Assembly (NCBI GenBank): GCA_001044195.1
Contig: LFCU01000259.1
Location: 1-57,118, forward strand
Origin: Candidatus Achromatium palustre
GTDB taxonomy: Bacteria; Pseudomonadota; Gammaproteobacteria; Chromatiales; Chromatiaceae
Reading direction: 5' to 3'
DNA length: 57,118 bases
Position numbers and translations under genes: made by a program. Below are positions 17,345 through 25,027 of this stretch, in pieces; positions within the stretch are counted from its first letter, which is position 1; every line of letters begins with the position of its first letter. The notes beneath the pieces are model-generated. The model ran no database searches, was not told the DNA's origin, and was given only the letters and a program-made list of their open reading frames with translations.

Positions 17345-19198
17345 TTAATTTATAAAAACCATCATGTTAGAATCATTAGGTTCGTTAAGGCTATAACGGA
17401 TGAGTTGAGCAAGTTCAGAGGACTTTACTTGTCTTTGTTTCAAAGAAGTTGTAAGTATTGATTTTAAGATAGATGCTAACTCAATAGGTAACACTGTTTT
17501 ACTAGTATCATTCATGTTTTCATCAAAAAGATCAAGATAATTGCTCATCAGACTCAGTTCCCTAGCAAGTGGGATTACTATACATCCTGATGCTGCTGCA
17601 TCGTAGAGTGAAGCAGTCATAGTCCCTATTGCCACGACAGCAGAATCTAAATGTTCTTGAAGATATCCCATTGCCCATTCCCAATTCTCTGGCATTGAGC
17701 CAATTCCAGATTTGACCAGTAAGTGGCTAGTTTTGACCATAGGGTGTGGTTTTAATTTTACAGTTACCCCTATTGAATGCAAAAAATCATTTACATCATA
17801 GATTCTTAATATTAGTTCTATAGCACTGCCTAAGTCCATAGAAAGCAGCACAAGCACATCTCTTCTGATAATCAAATTATTTGATGTTTTTTGCCATAAA
17901 TAATCTTGTCTTAATGCCGCTCCGGCTATTACCCGCTCTACTGGTATTCCCTGCTTAATTAATATTTTGCGTGCAAAGTTACCATTAGTTACAATCATAT
18001 CAGGGAAAATATCAAGCTTCCATTCTTCTTTTGTGAAATGATAAGCCATAAACTCTTTTGTAACCAGGCTATGATAGTAACCAATAATTCTACATTTTGG
18101 AGCATATTTTCGTAATACCTTAATTTGAGGACGTTCTACTGGCATATTCTCAAAAGTATCAATAAATGTGTCACAGTGGTTTCCAGCATCCAACCATCGC
18201 CTTAATATTGGCTGATAAATTAAAAATTTTATAAATGATGCTTTAGAAATATTGTCTAACCGTTCTCTCCAGACTAATGTAGTTATATCAAATCCCTGAA
18301 AAAAATTATTACCACGCAGTATGTTGCCAGTCCTTAACACCTGCAAAAAACATGGAAAATAATCCCAGATACAAATATAATCTTCTGGAATTAAGAATCT
18401 GTCAGGATGTTTGCGAAACCATTTGTATGCTTGATGTACAGAACTTTGTATATTAAAAAGCCATACAAGAATTGTGACCTCATGCCCTTGTGTTTTAAGC
18501 CAAGAGGGAAGTTTTGTAAAATAACGATCATGAAATACTTCATTATGTTGAAATACTTTTTCATCAATACAGGCATGTATCAAAAAAGAGTGTGATTCAC
18601 TTTTAACTGGGATACTTTGTTCAAAATATCGTGTAGTTCTCGCAGCCCAAAATGCCTCAAACAGTTTGAATAATGCATAACTCCACTTAGCTACAAAAAT
18701 AAAAACACCAACAACAGCATCAATAAATAACCGGCTTCTCCATCTTGGAGTATATTCAATATAATAACCTTCTGAGCGTAAAAAACGTTCAATTGACCAT
18801 AATAGGAACCAATCTTCACATATTATCAGCAAGGGATCCTGATTTTTATTTAGTATTTGCCGTAAAATATGTAGATAGCATATATGTGTAAAAGTAGGAC
18901 TTGCCATATTATTTCTACCTGCCAACCATGTCATCCACCAATCCAATGAATCACCATAGGCATGGCCAGCTTCGGAAACCCATTCCACAAAAGGACGACG
19001 AAGTTCTTCTGAAGATTCCTGTAGCAAAGAAACAAAAGAAATTCGTTCTGCTTTTGACAGACTTTTTTCCCACTTCTTCATGTCAAGATAATCCTGACCA
19101 AAGTATATCCACTTGCCAGTGTAGGAAAAAGGTTTTCGTTGTTTTTTATGAACTATTGTCACGGGTGGTGATTTCAAGCGATTGTTATGTTTTTTCAT
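17345..19198 (-). CDS. Surface carbohydrate biosynthesis protein (TIGR04326-like), 617 residues
   Basis: This is a large glycosyltransferase-like protein of O-antigen loci. The N-terminal half contains a hydrophobic segment (VVGVFIFVAKWSYALFKLF) that may associate with the membrane. The C-terminal half looks like a GT-B/CDP-glycerophosphotransferase-type domain: RIIGYYHSLVTKEF, MIVTNGNFARKILIKQGIP, VTVKLKPHPMVK and AIGTMTASLYDAAASGCIVIPL. The C-terminal layout matches the decayed gene at 11363-11992. I assign it by layout rather than by a catalytic motif. It is probably a transferase acting at the inner membrane; donor and acceptor are unknown. Upstream and downstream gaps are 70 and 119 bases. 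Confidence 0.65.
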   Translation of the reverse strand: MKKHNNRLKSPPVTIVHKKQRKPFSYTGKWIYFGQDYLDMKKWEKSLSKAERISFVSLLQESSEELRRPFVEWVSEAGHAYGDSLDWWMTWLAGRNNMASPTFTHICYLHILRQILNKNQDPLLIICEDWFLLWSIERFLRSEGYYIEYTPRWRSRLFIDAVVGVFIFVAKWSYALFKLFEAFWAARTTRYFEQSIPVKSESHSFLIHACIDEKVFQHNEVFHDRYFTKLPSWLKTQGHEVTILVWLFNIQSSVHQAYKWFRKHPDRFLIPEDYICIWDYFPCFLQVLRTGNILRGNNFFQGFDITTLVWRERLDNISKASFIKFLIYQPILRRWLDAGNHCDTFIDTFENMPVERPQIKVLRKYAPKCRIIGYYHSLVTKEFMAYHFTKEEWKLDIFPDMIVTNGNFARKILIKQGIPVERVIAGAALRQDYLWQKTSNNLIIRRDVLVLLSMDLGSAIELILRIYDVNDFLHSIGVTVKLKPHPMVKTSHLLVKSGIGSMPENWEWAMGYLQEHLDSAVVAIGTMTASLYDAAASGCIVIPLARELSLMSNYLDLFDENMNDTSKTVLPIELASILKSILTTSLKQRQVKSSELAQLIRYSLNEPNDSNMMVFIN

Positions 19199-19268
19199 TA
19201 AAAACCATAAATTTGTAACTATTTATTTTATTCCCATTTTATCATATAATAAAAAAGTTCATATAAAT

Positions 19269-20249
19269 CTATTTTTTTCTTGCTAATATACAGATTGATT
19301 CACCGACTTTGTTTTTAGTAATAATTTCCCTAAATTGCTTGTCAAATTCTCCAAACAACTTATTCATATCTTGTTCAAAGGCTGATTCACCATTACATAA
19401 GTCAGTCTCTTCTTTTGCTTCACGTAAGACACTTTGTGGTTTGCCAGTGAAATGCCAGTTCAAATAATTCAATAAAGTATAATCATGACGAGATCTCTCA
19501 TCCAGTATTTCAAAACCGAACTGTTCAATAAATTTTTTCAATGTATCAAAAGTAAAAGAATAATAATGAGCTTGTTGATACATAAAAGTCTTAAATTTCT
19601 CTCTACTTTCCAAAGGAAGGTATTGTTTCAAAGCCTGTTGATCATTTGGAACTTCTACATAAAACAAACCACCGGTTTTCAAATCTTTATATATTTTTTC
19701 CATTGTTTCAAAGGTATCGTGAATATGATCAATTGTATTCAAGGCTAGAATACAGTCAAACTTTTCTTCAAATGTCAGTTGAAAATAGTTTCGATCTGTG
19801 GCATCTATACCCAATTCGTCTTGAATGAATTGGGCATAGAGACTATTTAATTCATTTCCGTAGCAAAAACCAATATGATCCTTAAGAAGGTAAAGTAACT
19901 CACCTGTGGCTGCTCCCAACTCAAACACAGTTGAATCTTTGGAAAGATATGGAAGCAAAAATTCAGCGCGCTCTTTGATAGAATTCAATCGAGCTTCAAA
20001 GTGCGTTCTTGCAGATAAAATTTCTCCTTTTGAATAAGAATTTGTTCTAATATAAGTATCATTGTAATATTCTTCTTGTTCTTCTTTTGGAACGCCTGTC
20101 CGGTTGATAACTTGTTCACAAAGACAGCATTTTTCCCAAAGACCATCTCCATTTCTTGTTTTCTTTGTGACAATTTCAAAACTTGCTGCTTGTGGTTCAT
20201 TTTCCGAAAGACACAAACAACGATAATCTGTACAAAAACGTTTTAACAT
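19269..20249 (-). CDS. Class I SAM-dependent methyltransferase, 326 residues
   Basis: The N-terminal 60 residues carry four or five cysteines (CTDYRCLCL, then KCCLCEQ), possibly a small metal-binding ribbon. The methyltransferase core follows: TVFELGAATGELLYLL (SAM motif I), FDCILALNTIDHIHDTFETM (motif II region) and KTGGLFYVEVPNDQQAL. This layout resembles nucleotide-sugar C-methyltransferases. The ATG at 20249 has an AAGGAG site 6-7 bases upstream and is preferred over a start 30 bases further up. It overlaps no neighbour and follows the SDR gene by 10 bases. It probably methylates a sugar or sugar acid of the polysaccharide. Confidence 0.8.
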   Translation of the reverse strand: MLKRFCTDYRCLCLSENEPQAASFEIVTKKTRNGDGLWEKCCLCEQVINRTGVPKEEQEEYYNDTYIRTNSYSKGEILSARTHFEARLNSIKERAEFLLPYLSKDSTVFELGAATGELLYLLKDHIGFCYGNELNSLYAQFIQDELGIDATDRNYFQLTFEEKFDCILALNTIDHIHDTFETMEKIYKDLKTGGLFYVEVPNDQQALKQYLPLESREKFKTFMYQQAHYYSFTFDTLKKFIEQFGFEILDERSRHDYTLLNYLNWHFTGKPQSVLREAKEETDLCNGESAFEQDMNKLFGEFDKQFREIITKNKVGESICILARKK

Positions 20250-20259
20250 ATTCTTCTCC

Positions 20260-20973
20260 TTAAATAAAATCGGCTCCATCTATTTTGATATTTTCTCCAG
20301 AAATAAACTCATTATCAAAAGAAAGTCCAAAAATAACTTTTGCTACATCATCAGCTGTTCCCGCATGTCCCACTCTTACAGTAGTAGAACGATTTTCAAT
20401 ATCTTCCTTAGATCGACCAAAGGTAGTTTGATGAATTTTAGTCGCAATTAATCCGGGAGAAACACAATTTGTTAAAATGTTGTATTTACTATAGTGTTTA
20501 GCCAAATATTTCACTACATAACTCACAGCATGTTTTGCAAGTCCATAACCAAAACTATCAATCCCACCTCCATATTCAGATGAAGCCGTATTCATTAATA
20601 CAATACGCCCAAATTGTCTAGTTTTCATTCCAGCAATGATGTGTCTGAGTATCAATATAGAAGAATGCAAATTAATATTTAAATTAAATTCCAAAGAATC
20701 AAAACTTTGGTTTTCTATATTATCTTGCATTATGGTGCTACCTTGTAATTGAATAAAGTGAGTTATTTCTTTATATTTAATAGACTCTGCAAATTTTTCA
20801 ATTTCTTCTTTCTTGGACAAGTCAACACATAATGTTTCCGCATCAAAGATACTTTCGCTTTGTCTAAAGCAGGTAAATAAATATGAACCATCTATTTGAT
20901 CATTTATCCGTTTTATTAAAGCTGTACCAATTTCACTACTTGCCCCAGTTATCAAAACCAGCGGTTTCTGCAT
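20260..20973 (-). CDS. Short-chain dehydrogenase/reductase, 237 residues
   Basis: This is a classical SDR with LITGASSEIGTAL (cofactor motif), the NTASS segment ending in the catalytic Ser, and Y-x-x-x-K as YGLAKHAVSY, then SPGLIATKIH and a C-terminal SGENIKIDGADFI. It would oxidise or reduce a sugar or sugar acid with NAD(P). The ATG at 20973 is preferred because GAAAGG lies 9 bases upstream; a TTG 18 bases earlier is unlikely. It is grouped with the following methyltransferase and the preceding sugar-isomerase-like gene, with gaps of 10-14 bases, so the three probably act on one intermediate. Confidence 0.87.
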   Translation of the reverse strand: MQKPLVLITGASSEIGTALIKRINDQIDGSYLFTCFRQSESIFDAETLCVDLSKKEEIEKFAESIKYKEITHFIQLQGSTIMQDNIENQSFDSLEFNLNINLHSSILILRHIIAGMKTRQFGRIVLMNTASSEYGGGIDSFGYGLAKHAVSYVVKYLAKHYSKYNILTNCVSPGLIATKIHQTTFGRSKEDIENRSTTVRVGHAGTADDVAKVIFGLSFDNEFISGENIKIDGADFI

Positions 20974-20987
20974 TTGTTTTACCTTTC

Positions 20988-21797
20988 TCAATAATAATAC
21001 TCTTTTAAACGATTGATACAGTAAATAGATTCTTTTAATCTGTTATTTGGGTTTTCTGCAATGACTTCAGCTGTAAAAACTCCCTTATAATCACAATTAG
21101 CTAACTCATTCCTAATAGTTTGATGAATATCCTTGAACTCCAGACCGGGTGTTCTTAAGCCGGGGTCTCCTACATGACAATGTTTTATGTATTCATGGTA
21201 ACTAAAAATTTCTTTTATGTTTTCTTGACTTTCTATAATGCTTCGAACATCCAGTTGAATAAAAATATTTTTCCAGTCTCTATTTTTTAAAAGTTGAACT
21301 GTCTCTATAAAAGTATTGAGATATTCACAATAACTTTTTGGTAAGGGTTCAATATTGATATTAGTTTCTCCTTTATAAGAGTCCAAATCCCCAAGGAAAT
21401 CCAAAAAAATTTGATTACATTTGTCTACAGATAATCCATTTCTTTTCCTAGATTTTGGGGAACCATAAACAATATTTGGAACATCAAGTTCATGGGATAA
21501 ATCCAAATATCGTTTTAAATAGTCAGATAGTTCTTTCCTTTTAACTTTTGTTCCAAACAACTCCAAATCTTCCCTTGTAAAAGTAAGAGAATGAAGTGAA
21601 GCAATATTAAGTTGATACTTATTCAATAAATCCTTTAGTTGGGATATTTTTTTCTGACTTGCTTCAACCGGTTCTTCCCAAAAACAATTTAAAGCCAATT
21701 CCACATGACTTAAACCCTGTTTGCTTACTAGATGAAAAAAAGTTTCTAGGTTTTCAATTCCTTTTTCCCAAATGATATTTGAAATCGACAATTTCAT
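20988..21797 (-). CDS. Xylose-isomerase-like TIM-barrel sugar isomerase/epimerase, 269 residues
   Basis: This belongs to the AP-endonuclease-2/xylose isomerase-like TIM-barrel family of metal-dependent sugar isomerases and epimerases. Supporting segments are HVELALNCFWEE, NIASLHSLTF, INIEPLPKSYCEYLN (Glu ligand), FIQLDVRSIIES (Asp ligand) and IKHCHVGDPGLRTPG (His ligand), followed by FTAEVIAE. The ATG at 21797 is used; the GTG 15 bases upstream is less likely. It starts the SDR-methyltransferase group. A second family member lies at 35238-36116 in the ulosonic-acid module. Confidence 0.8.
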   Translation of the reverse strand: MKLSISNIIWEKGIENLETFFHLVSKQGLSHVELALNCFWEEPVEASQKKISQLKDLLNKYQLNIASLHSLTFTREDLELFGTKVKRKELSDYLKRYLDLSHELDVPNIVYGSPKSRKRNGLSVDKCNQIFLDFLGDLDSYKGETNINIEPLPKSYCEYLNTFIETVQLLKNRDWKNIFIQLDVRSIIESQENIKEIFSYHEYIKHCHVGDPGLRTPGLEFKDIHQTIRNELANCDYKGVFTAEVIAENPNNRLKESIYCINRLKEYYY

Positions 21798-21889
21798 CCG
21801 ATTATAACACACCTATTTCATTATAGATTTAATTTAGTGTATGACATGTTTTTTTGATAGATATTTGATGTTAATTATGCTAAATATGT

Positions 21890-22540
21890 TTATTTTTCCC
21901 ACCCAACAACACTACAAGGTGCCCCATCAGCATCAGCAAACCGTAGCGGCAAGGCTATCACTTGTTGTAAATTATTCACCTTTGCCAATGCAAGATCTTC
22001 AAAAATTCGTAACCCTTTATTCAAAAAGGCTTGATGTGCTAAACGTCCTACTTGTCGGTGTTGATAACTTGAAAGTGATATAGTATCTAATCCAATAGCC
22101 TGTAAAGACGGAAACAGATTGATTAAATGAACCGCTAATTCTGGGCTAATCCCTGGATTTTCTTTCCAATATATTTCGCTTTCTCTATACTGTTCGAACT
22201 GTGTGCGAATCAATAGTAAGTCTGTTTTGTCATTTTTATGTTTCACTTCAATGTCTTTAGGTTCTATGATTTGTCCAGGATTTGCTTTTACATCTAATAA
22301 TAATGGTGATTCAAATACCCATTCTTCAGCTAAATAATTGTCAACAGTCTTGCCTTCTTGAATAAAGTGCTTGGGCGCATCTACATGAGTACCTAGGTGA
22401 TTTGAAAAGCATAAATTTACTGTATTGCACGAATCACCTTGAGATAATGACTTGTCAGATTTGATCTGGAAACTTCCATTATCACCATAGGCAGGTGTTT
22501 TGCTATTTAGAATATGAGAAAGCCAGATTATTTTAGCCAT
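21890..22540 (-). CDS. Cyclase/formamidase-family metal hydrolase, 216 residues
   Basis: The family includes kynurenine formamidase and polyketide-type cyclases. The metal-binding motif is intact: H48, G50-T51-H52, D54 and H58 (NHLGTHVDAPKHF). SHILNSKTPAYGD at the start and DTISL later also fit. In a polysaccharide locus it may hydrolyse an amide, formyl or lactone group on a sugar acid; that role is inference. The ATG at 22540 lies 13 bases inside the end of the ancestral HAD frame (stop at 22528), so the two were translationally coupled. The HAD partner next to it is now broken, while the second copy (24878) has an intact HAD and a broken cyclase. Confidence 0.8.
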   Translation of the reverse strand: MAKIIWLSHILNSKTPAYGDNGSFQIKSDKSLSQGDSCNTVNLCFSNHLGTHVDAPKHFIQEGKTVDNYLAEEWVFESPLLLDVKANPGQIIEPKDIEVKHKNDKTDLLLIRTQFEQYRESEIYWKENPGISPELAVHLINLFPSLQAIGLDTISLSSYQHRQVGRLAHQAFLNKGLRIFEDLALAKVNNLQQVIALPLRFADADGAPCSVVGWEK

Positions 22541-22677
22541 TGTCTAACTCCATAAAAATCTTTAGCCCAGTTAATATTAGGGGCAGAAGTTAGTAATGGT
22601 GTTGTCTTATTCTTAGCAATGCAAAAAAATGGCACTTCACATGCTATAGCTGCTTTATAATCTGACATTGCATCACC
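22496..22677 (-). repeat. 182-bp duplicated segment, copy A (HAD 3' end plus cyclase 5' end)
   Basis: Identical to 24846-25027 except for one base (22507 T versus 24857 C). Homology continues on both sides but at much lower identity, so the sharp boundaries suggest recombination or gene conversion between two diverged HAD-cyclase copies. Confidence 0.9.
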
Positions 22678-22855
22678 CAAAATAAACAACGTTCCGATAC
22701 TAACTGATGGCGTTCTAACAAAGCAGCTAAATTATCCTTTTTAGTATTAGGGGCACCTAACACTTCCTTGAAATAGCTACTCCAGCCTCTCCGTTTAACA
22801 ATCTCTCTAATCTCATTGTCCAACACGGGCACTGAACTTTCAAAGCAAAAGATAA
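22528..22855 (-). pseudogene. HAD hydrolase copy A, N-terminally truncated and frameshifted
   Basis: The minus strand from 22855 reads IFCFESSVPVLDNEIREIVKRRGW, then SYFKEVLGAPNTKKDNLAALL and ERCLF. It then loses one base in a T-run near 22680, so the LGDAMSDYKAA region lies in another frame. It matches the C-terminal half of the intact HAD at 24878-25522 (RRRGWDSYFKEILGAP). The missing N-terminal half, including the catalytic DxD, ends exactly at the recombination point of the attC-like site (GTTATC, 22851-22856). The gene is therefore interrupted by the cassette insertion. Confidence 0.75.
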
Positions 22856-23139
22856 CGACAAAGCTCACCAGCGCGAGGTACGAGCTAGGGTGTTCATTTT
22901 ATAAAAATCTTTCCTACATATTTTATGTTCTTAAAATCGTAAAATAATGCATAAAACAATATGCAAATATATAGCAACGATACATAAATTAGCATGAAAT
23001 ACATTTTTTATCTCCATATATTTAATAACTATATGTAATATATAATATTTTTAAATTATTGGATGAATAAAAATTGGGTGAAGTGTGTTACAGAATGAAC
23101 ACCCTAGGTACGAGCGTCCGGTGCAGCACTTTGTTAGCC
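22850..23139 (-). other. Integron attC-like site at the 3' side of the O-methyltransferase cassette (interrupted by a 223-bp element)
   Basis: With the element at 22885-23107 and one 7-bp duplicate removed, the minus strand has GGCTAAC (outer arm), then AAAG, GCTGCACCGGACGC, a short loop, GCGCTGGTGAGC, CTTT and GTTATC. The arms pair as in attC sites: GCTGCACCGG pairs with CTGGTGAGC, leaving one extrahelical C and one wobble. The outer boxes pair except for one base. That mismatch is expected if TTATC comes from the insertion target rather than the cassette. It lies 3 bases after the methyltransferase stop, the usual position for a cassette attC. Confidence 0.75.
22885..23107. mobile_element. 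223-bp miniature inverted-repeat element inside the attC loop
   Basis: Perfect 14-bp terminal inverted repeats (CTAGGGTGTTCATT at the left, its complement at the right) bound AT-rich non-coding DNA. A 7-bp direct repeat GTACGAG flanks it at 22878-22884 and 23108-23114. No transposase is encoded. Removing the element and one repeat copy restores a normal attC stem-loop, which is strong evidence for insertion. Confidence 0.82.
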
Positions 23140-23142
23140 ACA

Positions 23143-24330
23143 TCAACTCCTCCGTTCATATAAATACAAAAATATATCCATATAATAATCTAATCTTCCT
23201 TGATATAGCATATGTCCAACATCAGGGTATCTAAAAAGCAGCTTGAATTTATCTTTTGGTACTGGATACTCATATCCCAATAGGCCAGGCGAGTTATCAG
23301 AATATACATTAGGGAAGATATCATGATTCATGTGGAAAAAATATCTTGTTGAATTTGCAACATGATGAATATAGTTACTTGCTGCCTCTCGTGTCATTTC
23401 ACCCAAGCTATTTATATTCATAAATAGGTCTATAGAATTCTTACTAACCTTTTCTATTTCATAAGATGGCATAAAGATCAATTCATAATTATTATGTGAT
23501 TCTACTGAATATTCCTCTTCACCATACAACAATGCTCTCTTTTCTGGCCACGACTTCATAAGATAATATGCAGCCAAACAAAGAGTTTCTGGCAAGTCAA
23601 AGTCAATAAAGCAGCAGTCTTTGATATCACGCAAAGTAAAATATGCGAGTTTTCCATAACCAGCACCAAGATCTGCAACAACAGGACGTTCTACATCATC
23701 AAGTAACCCACTCAATATGGAACCATAGATTTCATTAAAAAACGAACCAACACCTACAAATGCACCTTCTATATATGCTCCCGATTGATTACCATGTATG
23801 GGATAGGTTAAGCATGATATCGGTTTTCTACTGTTATAAATCCATTGCCAGTTTTTCAAATTCTTATAGAATATTACATTTTTCAAATATCGCCTTCCAA
23901 TCAGAGTTTTCATGTTATCTCTAATTAACATCGTTGATTCAATACCGTGATATTGTTTCCAAGAACCAAAGTTAGACAAAAAGAAATGAAATTTATCTAA
24001 ATTATTGGATCGAAGGGCATCAGTAAAATAAGAGTAACTGATATTTATCTGCTGTTGCCAAAGCGATGAAGGAAGATACAAATCAGGCTCCTTTTTCTGA
24101 TCTTCTTTCATTTTTTTAAATGCCTGGAAAATTCTTTCAACTAATTCTACTTCACTTTTATCTTTGGATGGCTCAACATAATTGGGTGAATGTAGCATCA
24201 CATTGTTTGAAGCAGGATCGTGAAAAATATACTTTAAACCTTGTGAGTATGGCGTTATGCGTGATTTCACCGCAGGGATAAGCCTTCCTTCTCTATGTGC
24301 CTTTTTTATTTTTGACAAGATTGCTGACAT
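23143..24330 (-). CDS. Putative sugar O-methyltransferase (TIGR04371-like), 395 residues, in an integron-type cassette
   Basis: The protein resembles the putative sugar O-methyltransferases of O-antigen loci. A helical N-terminal region is followed by YSYFTDAL and GSWKQYHGIESTMLIRDN. The SAM-binding motif is VVADLGAGYGKLAYF, with IDFDLPETLCLAAYYL after it, and a later SIDLFMNINSLGEMT segment is family-typical. The ATG at 24330 has AAGGAG 6 bases upstream; a GTG 45 bases earlier lies inside the attC site. The gene fills the space between two attC-like sites with almost no spare DNA at its 3' end, as in integron cassettes. It has the same strand as the locus, so it is probably expressed by read-through and decorates the polysaccharide. 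Confidence 0.8.
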   Translation of the reverse strand: MSAILSKIKKAHREGRLIPAVKSRITPYSQGLKYIFHDPASNNVMLHSPNYVEPSKDKSEVELVERIFQAFKKMKEDQKKEPDLYLPSSLWQQQINISYSYFTDALRSNNLDKFHFFLSNFGSWKQYHGIESTMLIRDNMKTLIGRRYLKNVIFYKNLKNWQWIYNSRKPISCLTYPIHGNQSGAYIEGAFVGVGSFFNEIYGSILSGLLDDVERPVVADLGAGYGKLAYFTLRDIKDCCFIDFDLPETLCLAAYYLMKSWPEKRALLYGEEEYSVESHNNYELIFMPSYEIEKVSKNSIDLFMNINSLGEMTREAASNYIHHVANSTRYFFHMNHDIFPNVYSDNSPGLLGYEYPVPKDKFKLLFRYPDVGHMLYQGRLDYYMDIFLYLYERRS

Positions 24331-24364
24331 TTTCTGCTCCTTATTTCGTTGTTGAATTTTGGTA

Positions 24365-24414
24365 GCTAACGTCACGCATAAGCGGCTGTAAGTCCGCTTG
24401 ATGCTTTTGTTAGC
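24365..24414 (-). other. Integron attC-like site upstream of the O-methyltransferase cassette
   Basis: On the minus strand the 50-base site begins GCTAAC and ends GTTAGC. Inside, GCATCAAGCGG pairs with CCGCTTATGC over an 8-base loop, leaving one extrahelical C, the strand-selection feature of attC sites. It ends 34 bases before the O-methyltransferase ATG. By cassette logic it belongs to the preceding cassette, of which only an ORF tail (24439-24552) remains. This is the more complete of the two sites and the best evidence for integron origin. Confidence 0.82.
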
Positions 24415-24438
24415 TGTTGAACTGACTCGCTGATAAAC

Positions 24439-24552
24439 CTAATTATCGTTCAGCCAATTTAACCTCGTCCGTTCTCCTTCCGTTGTGCGAGTCCAACGAA
24501 ATGACTCTTTGTAACGGATTTGGGGGAGAACGTTTTTGATGTTAAAATATAT
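24439..24552 (-). pseudogene. C-terminal tail of a second, lost cassette ORF
   Basis: The frame is open for about 37 codons with no ATG, reading KNVLPQIRYKESFRWTR, then a TEGERTRLNWLND segment and a TAG at 24439-24441. The stop lies 24 bases before the attC-like site, the usual spacing for a cassette gene. The higher GC of this stretch and of the attC contrasts with the AT-rich flank beyond 24540. Function is unknown. Confidence 0.45.
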
Positions 24553-24635
24553 TTAACTTTCCCTTATAACCATAAAAAATATGCGTAAAACAAACCAAAC
24601 CCATATCAAATTCCCCTTTATGATTTATTAATTAA

Positions 24636-24743
24636 TTCTATTTTGTCAGATTACCAAATAAGACCTTTATTTTATGAAAAAACAACACTTTGCATCAATT
24701 CTTTGGAAATTAATAAGTTAAGTTTTAATGTGACAAAGTAGAA
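24636..24743. mobile_element. MITE of the TTCTACTTTGTCA family, copy 1 (108 bp)
   Basis: Terminal inverted repeats TTCTATTTTGTCA and TGACAAAGTAGAA enclose an AT-rich non-coding core. The core is almost the same as the visible part of the copy at 57046. A third copy is at 42562-42675. No transposase is encoded. Confidence 0.85.
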
Positions 24744-24799
24744 TTAACCTACAAAAAATATTACACATTATGTGATCCACTTCAATAGCAGGTATCTTC

Positions 24800-24890
24800 G
24801 ATATTAGATTGATTGGATGAAACTGCCATTACCTCCATAAACCGATGTTTTGCTATTCAGAATATGAGAAAGCCAGATTATTTTAGCCAT
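24800..24890 (-). pseudogene. Cyclase copy B, N-terminal remnant
   Basis: From the ATG at 24888-24890 the frame reads MAKIIWLSHILNSKT and then SVYGGNGSFIQ before a stop. This matches the start of the intact cyclase at 21890-22540 (PAYGDNGSFQI). The gene is lost after about 30 residues, where repeat DNA and the miniature element at 24636-24743 follow. Confidence 0.75.
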
Positions 24891-25027
24891 TGTCTAACTC
24901 CATAAAAATCTTTAGCCCAGTTAATATTAGGGGCAGAAGTTAGTAATGGTGTTGTCTTATTCTTAGCAATGCAAAAAAATGGCACTTCACATGCTATAGC
25001 TGCTTTATAATCTGACATTGCATCACC
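24846..25027 (-). repeat. 182-bp duplicated segment, copy B
   Basis: This is the partner of 22496-22677, with one difference in 182 bases. It covers the 3' end of the intact HAD gene and the 5' end of the broken cyclase copy. Confidence 0.9.
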
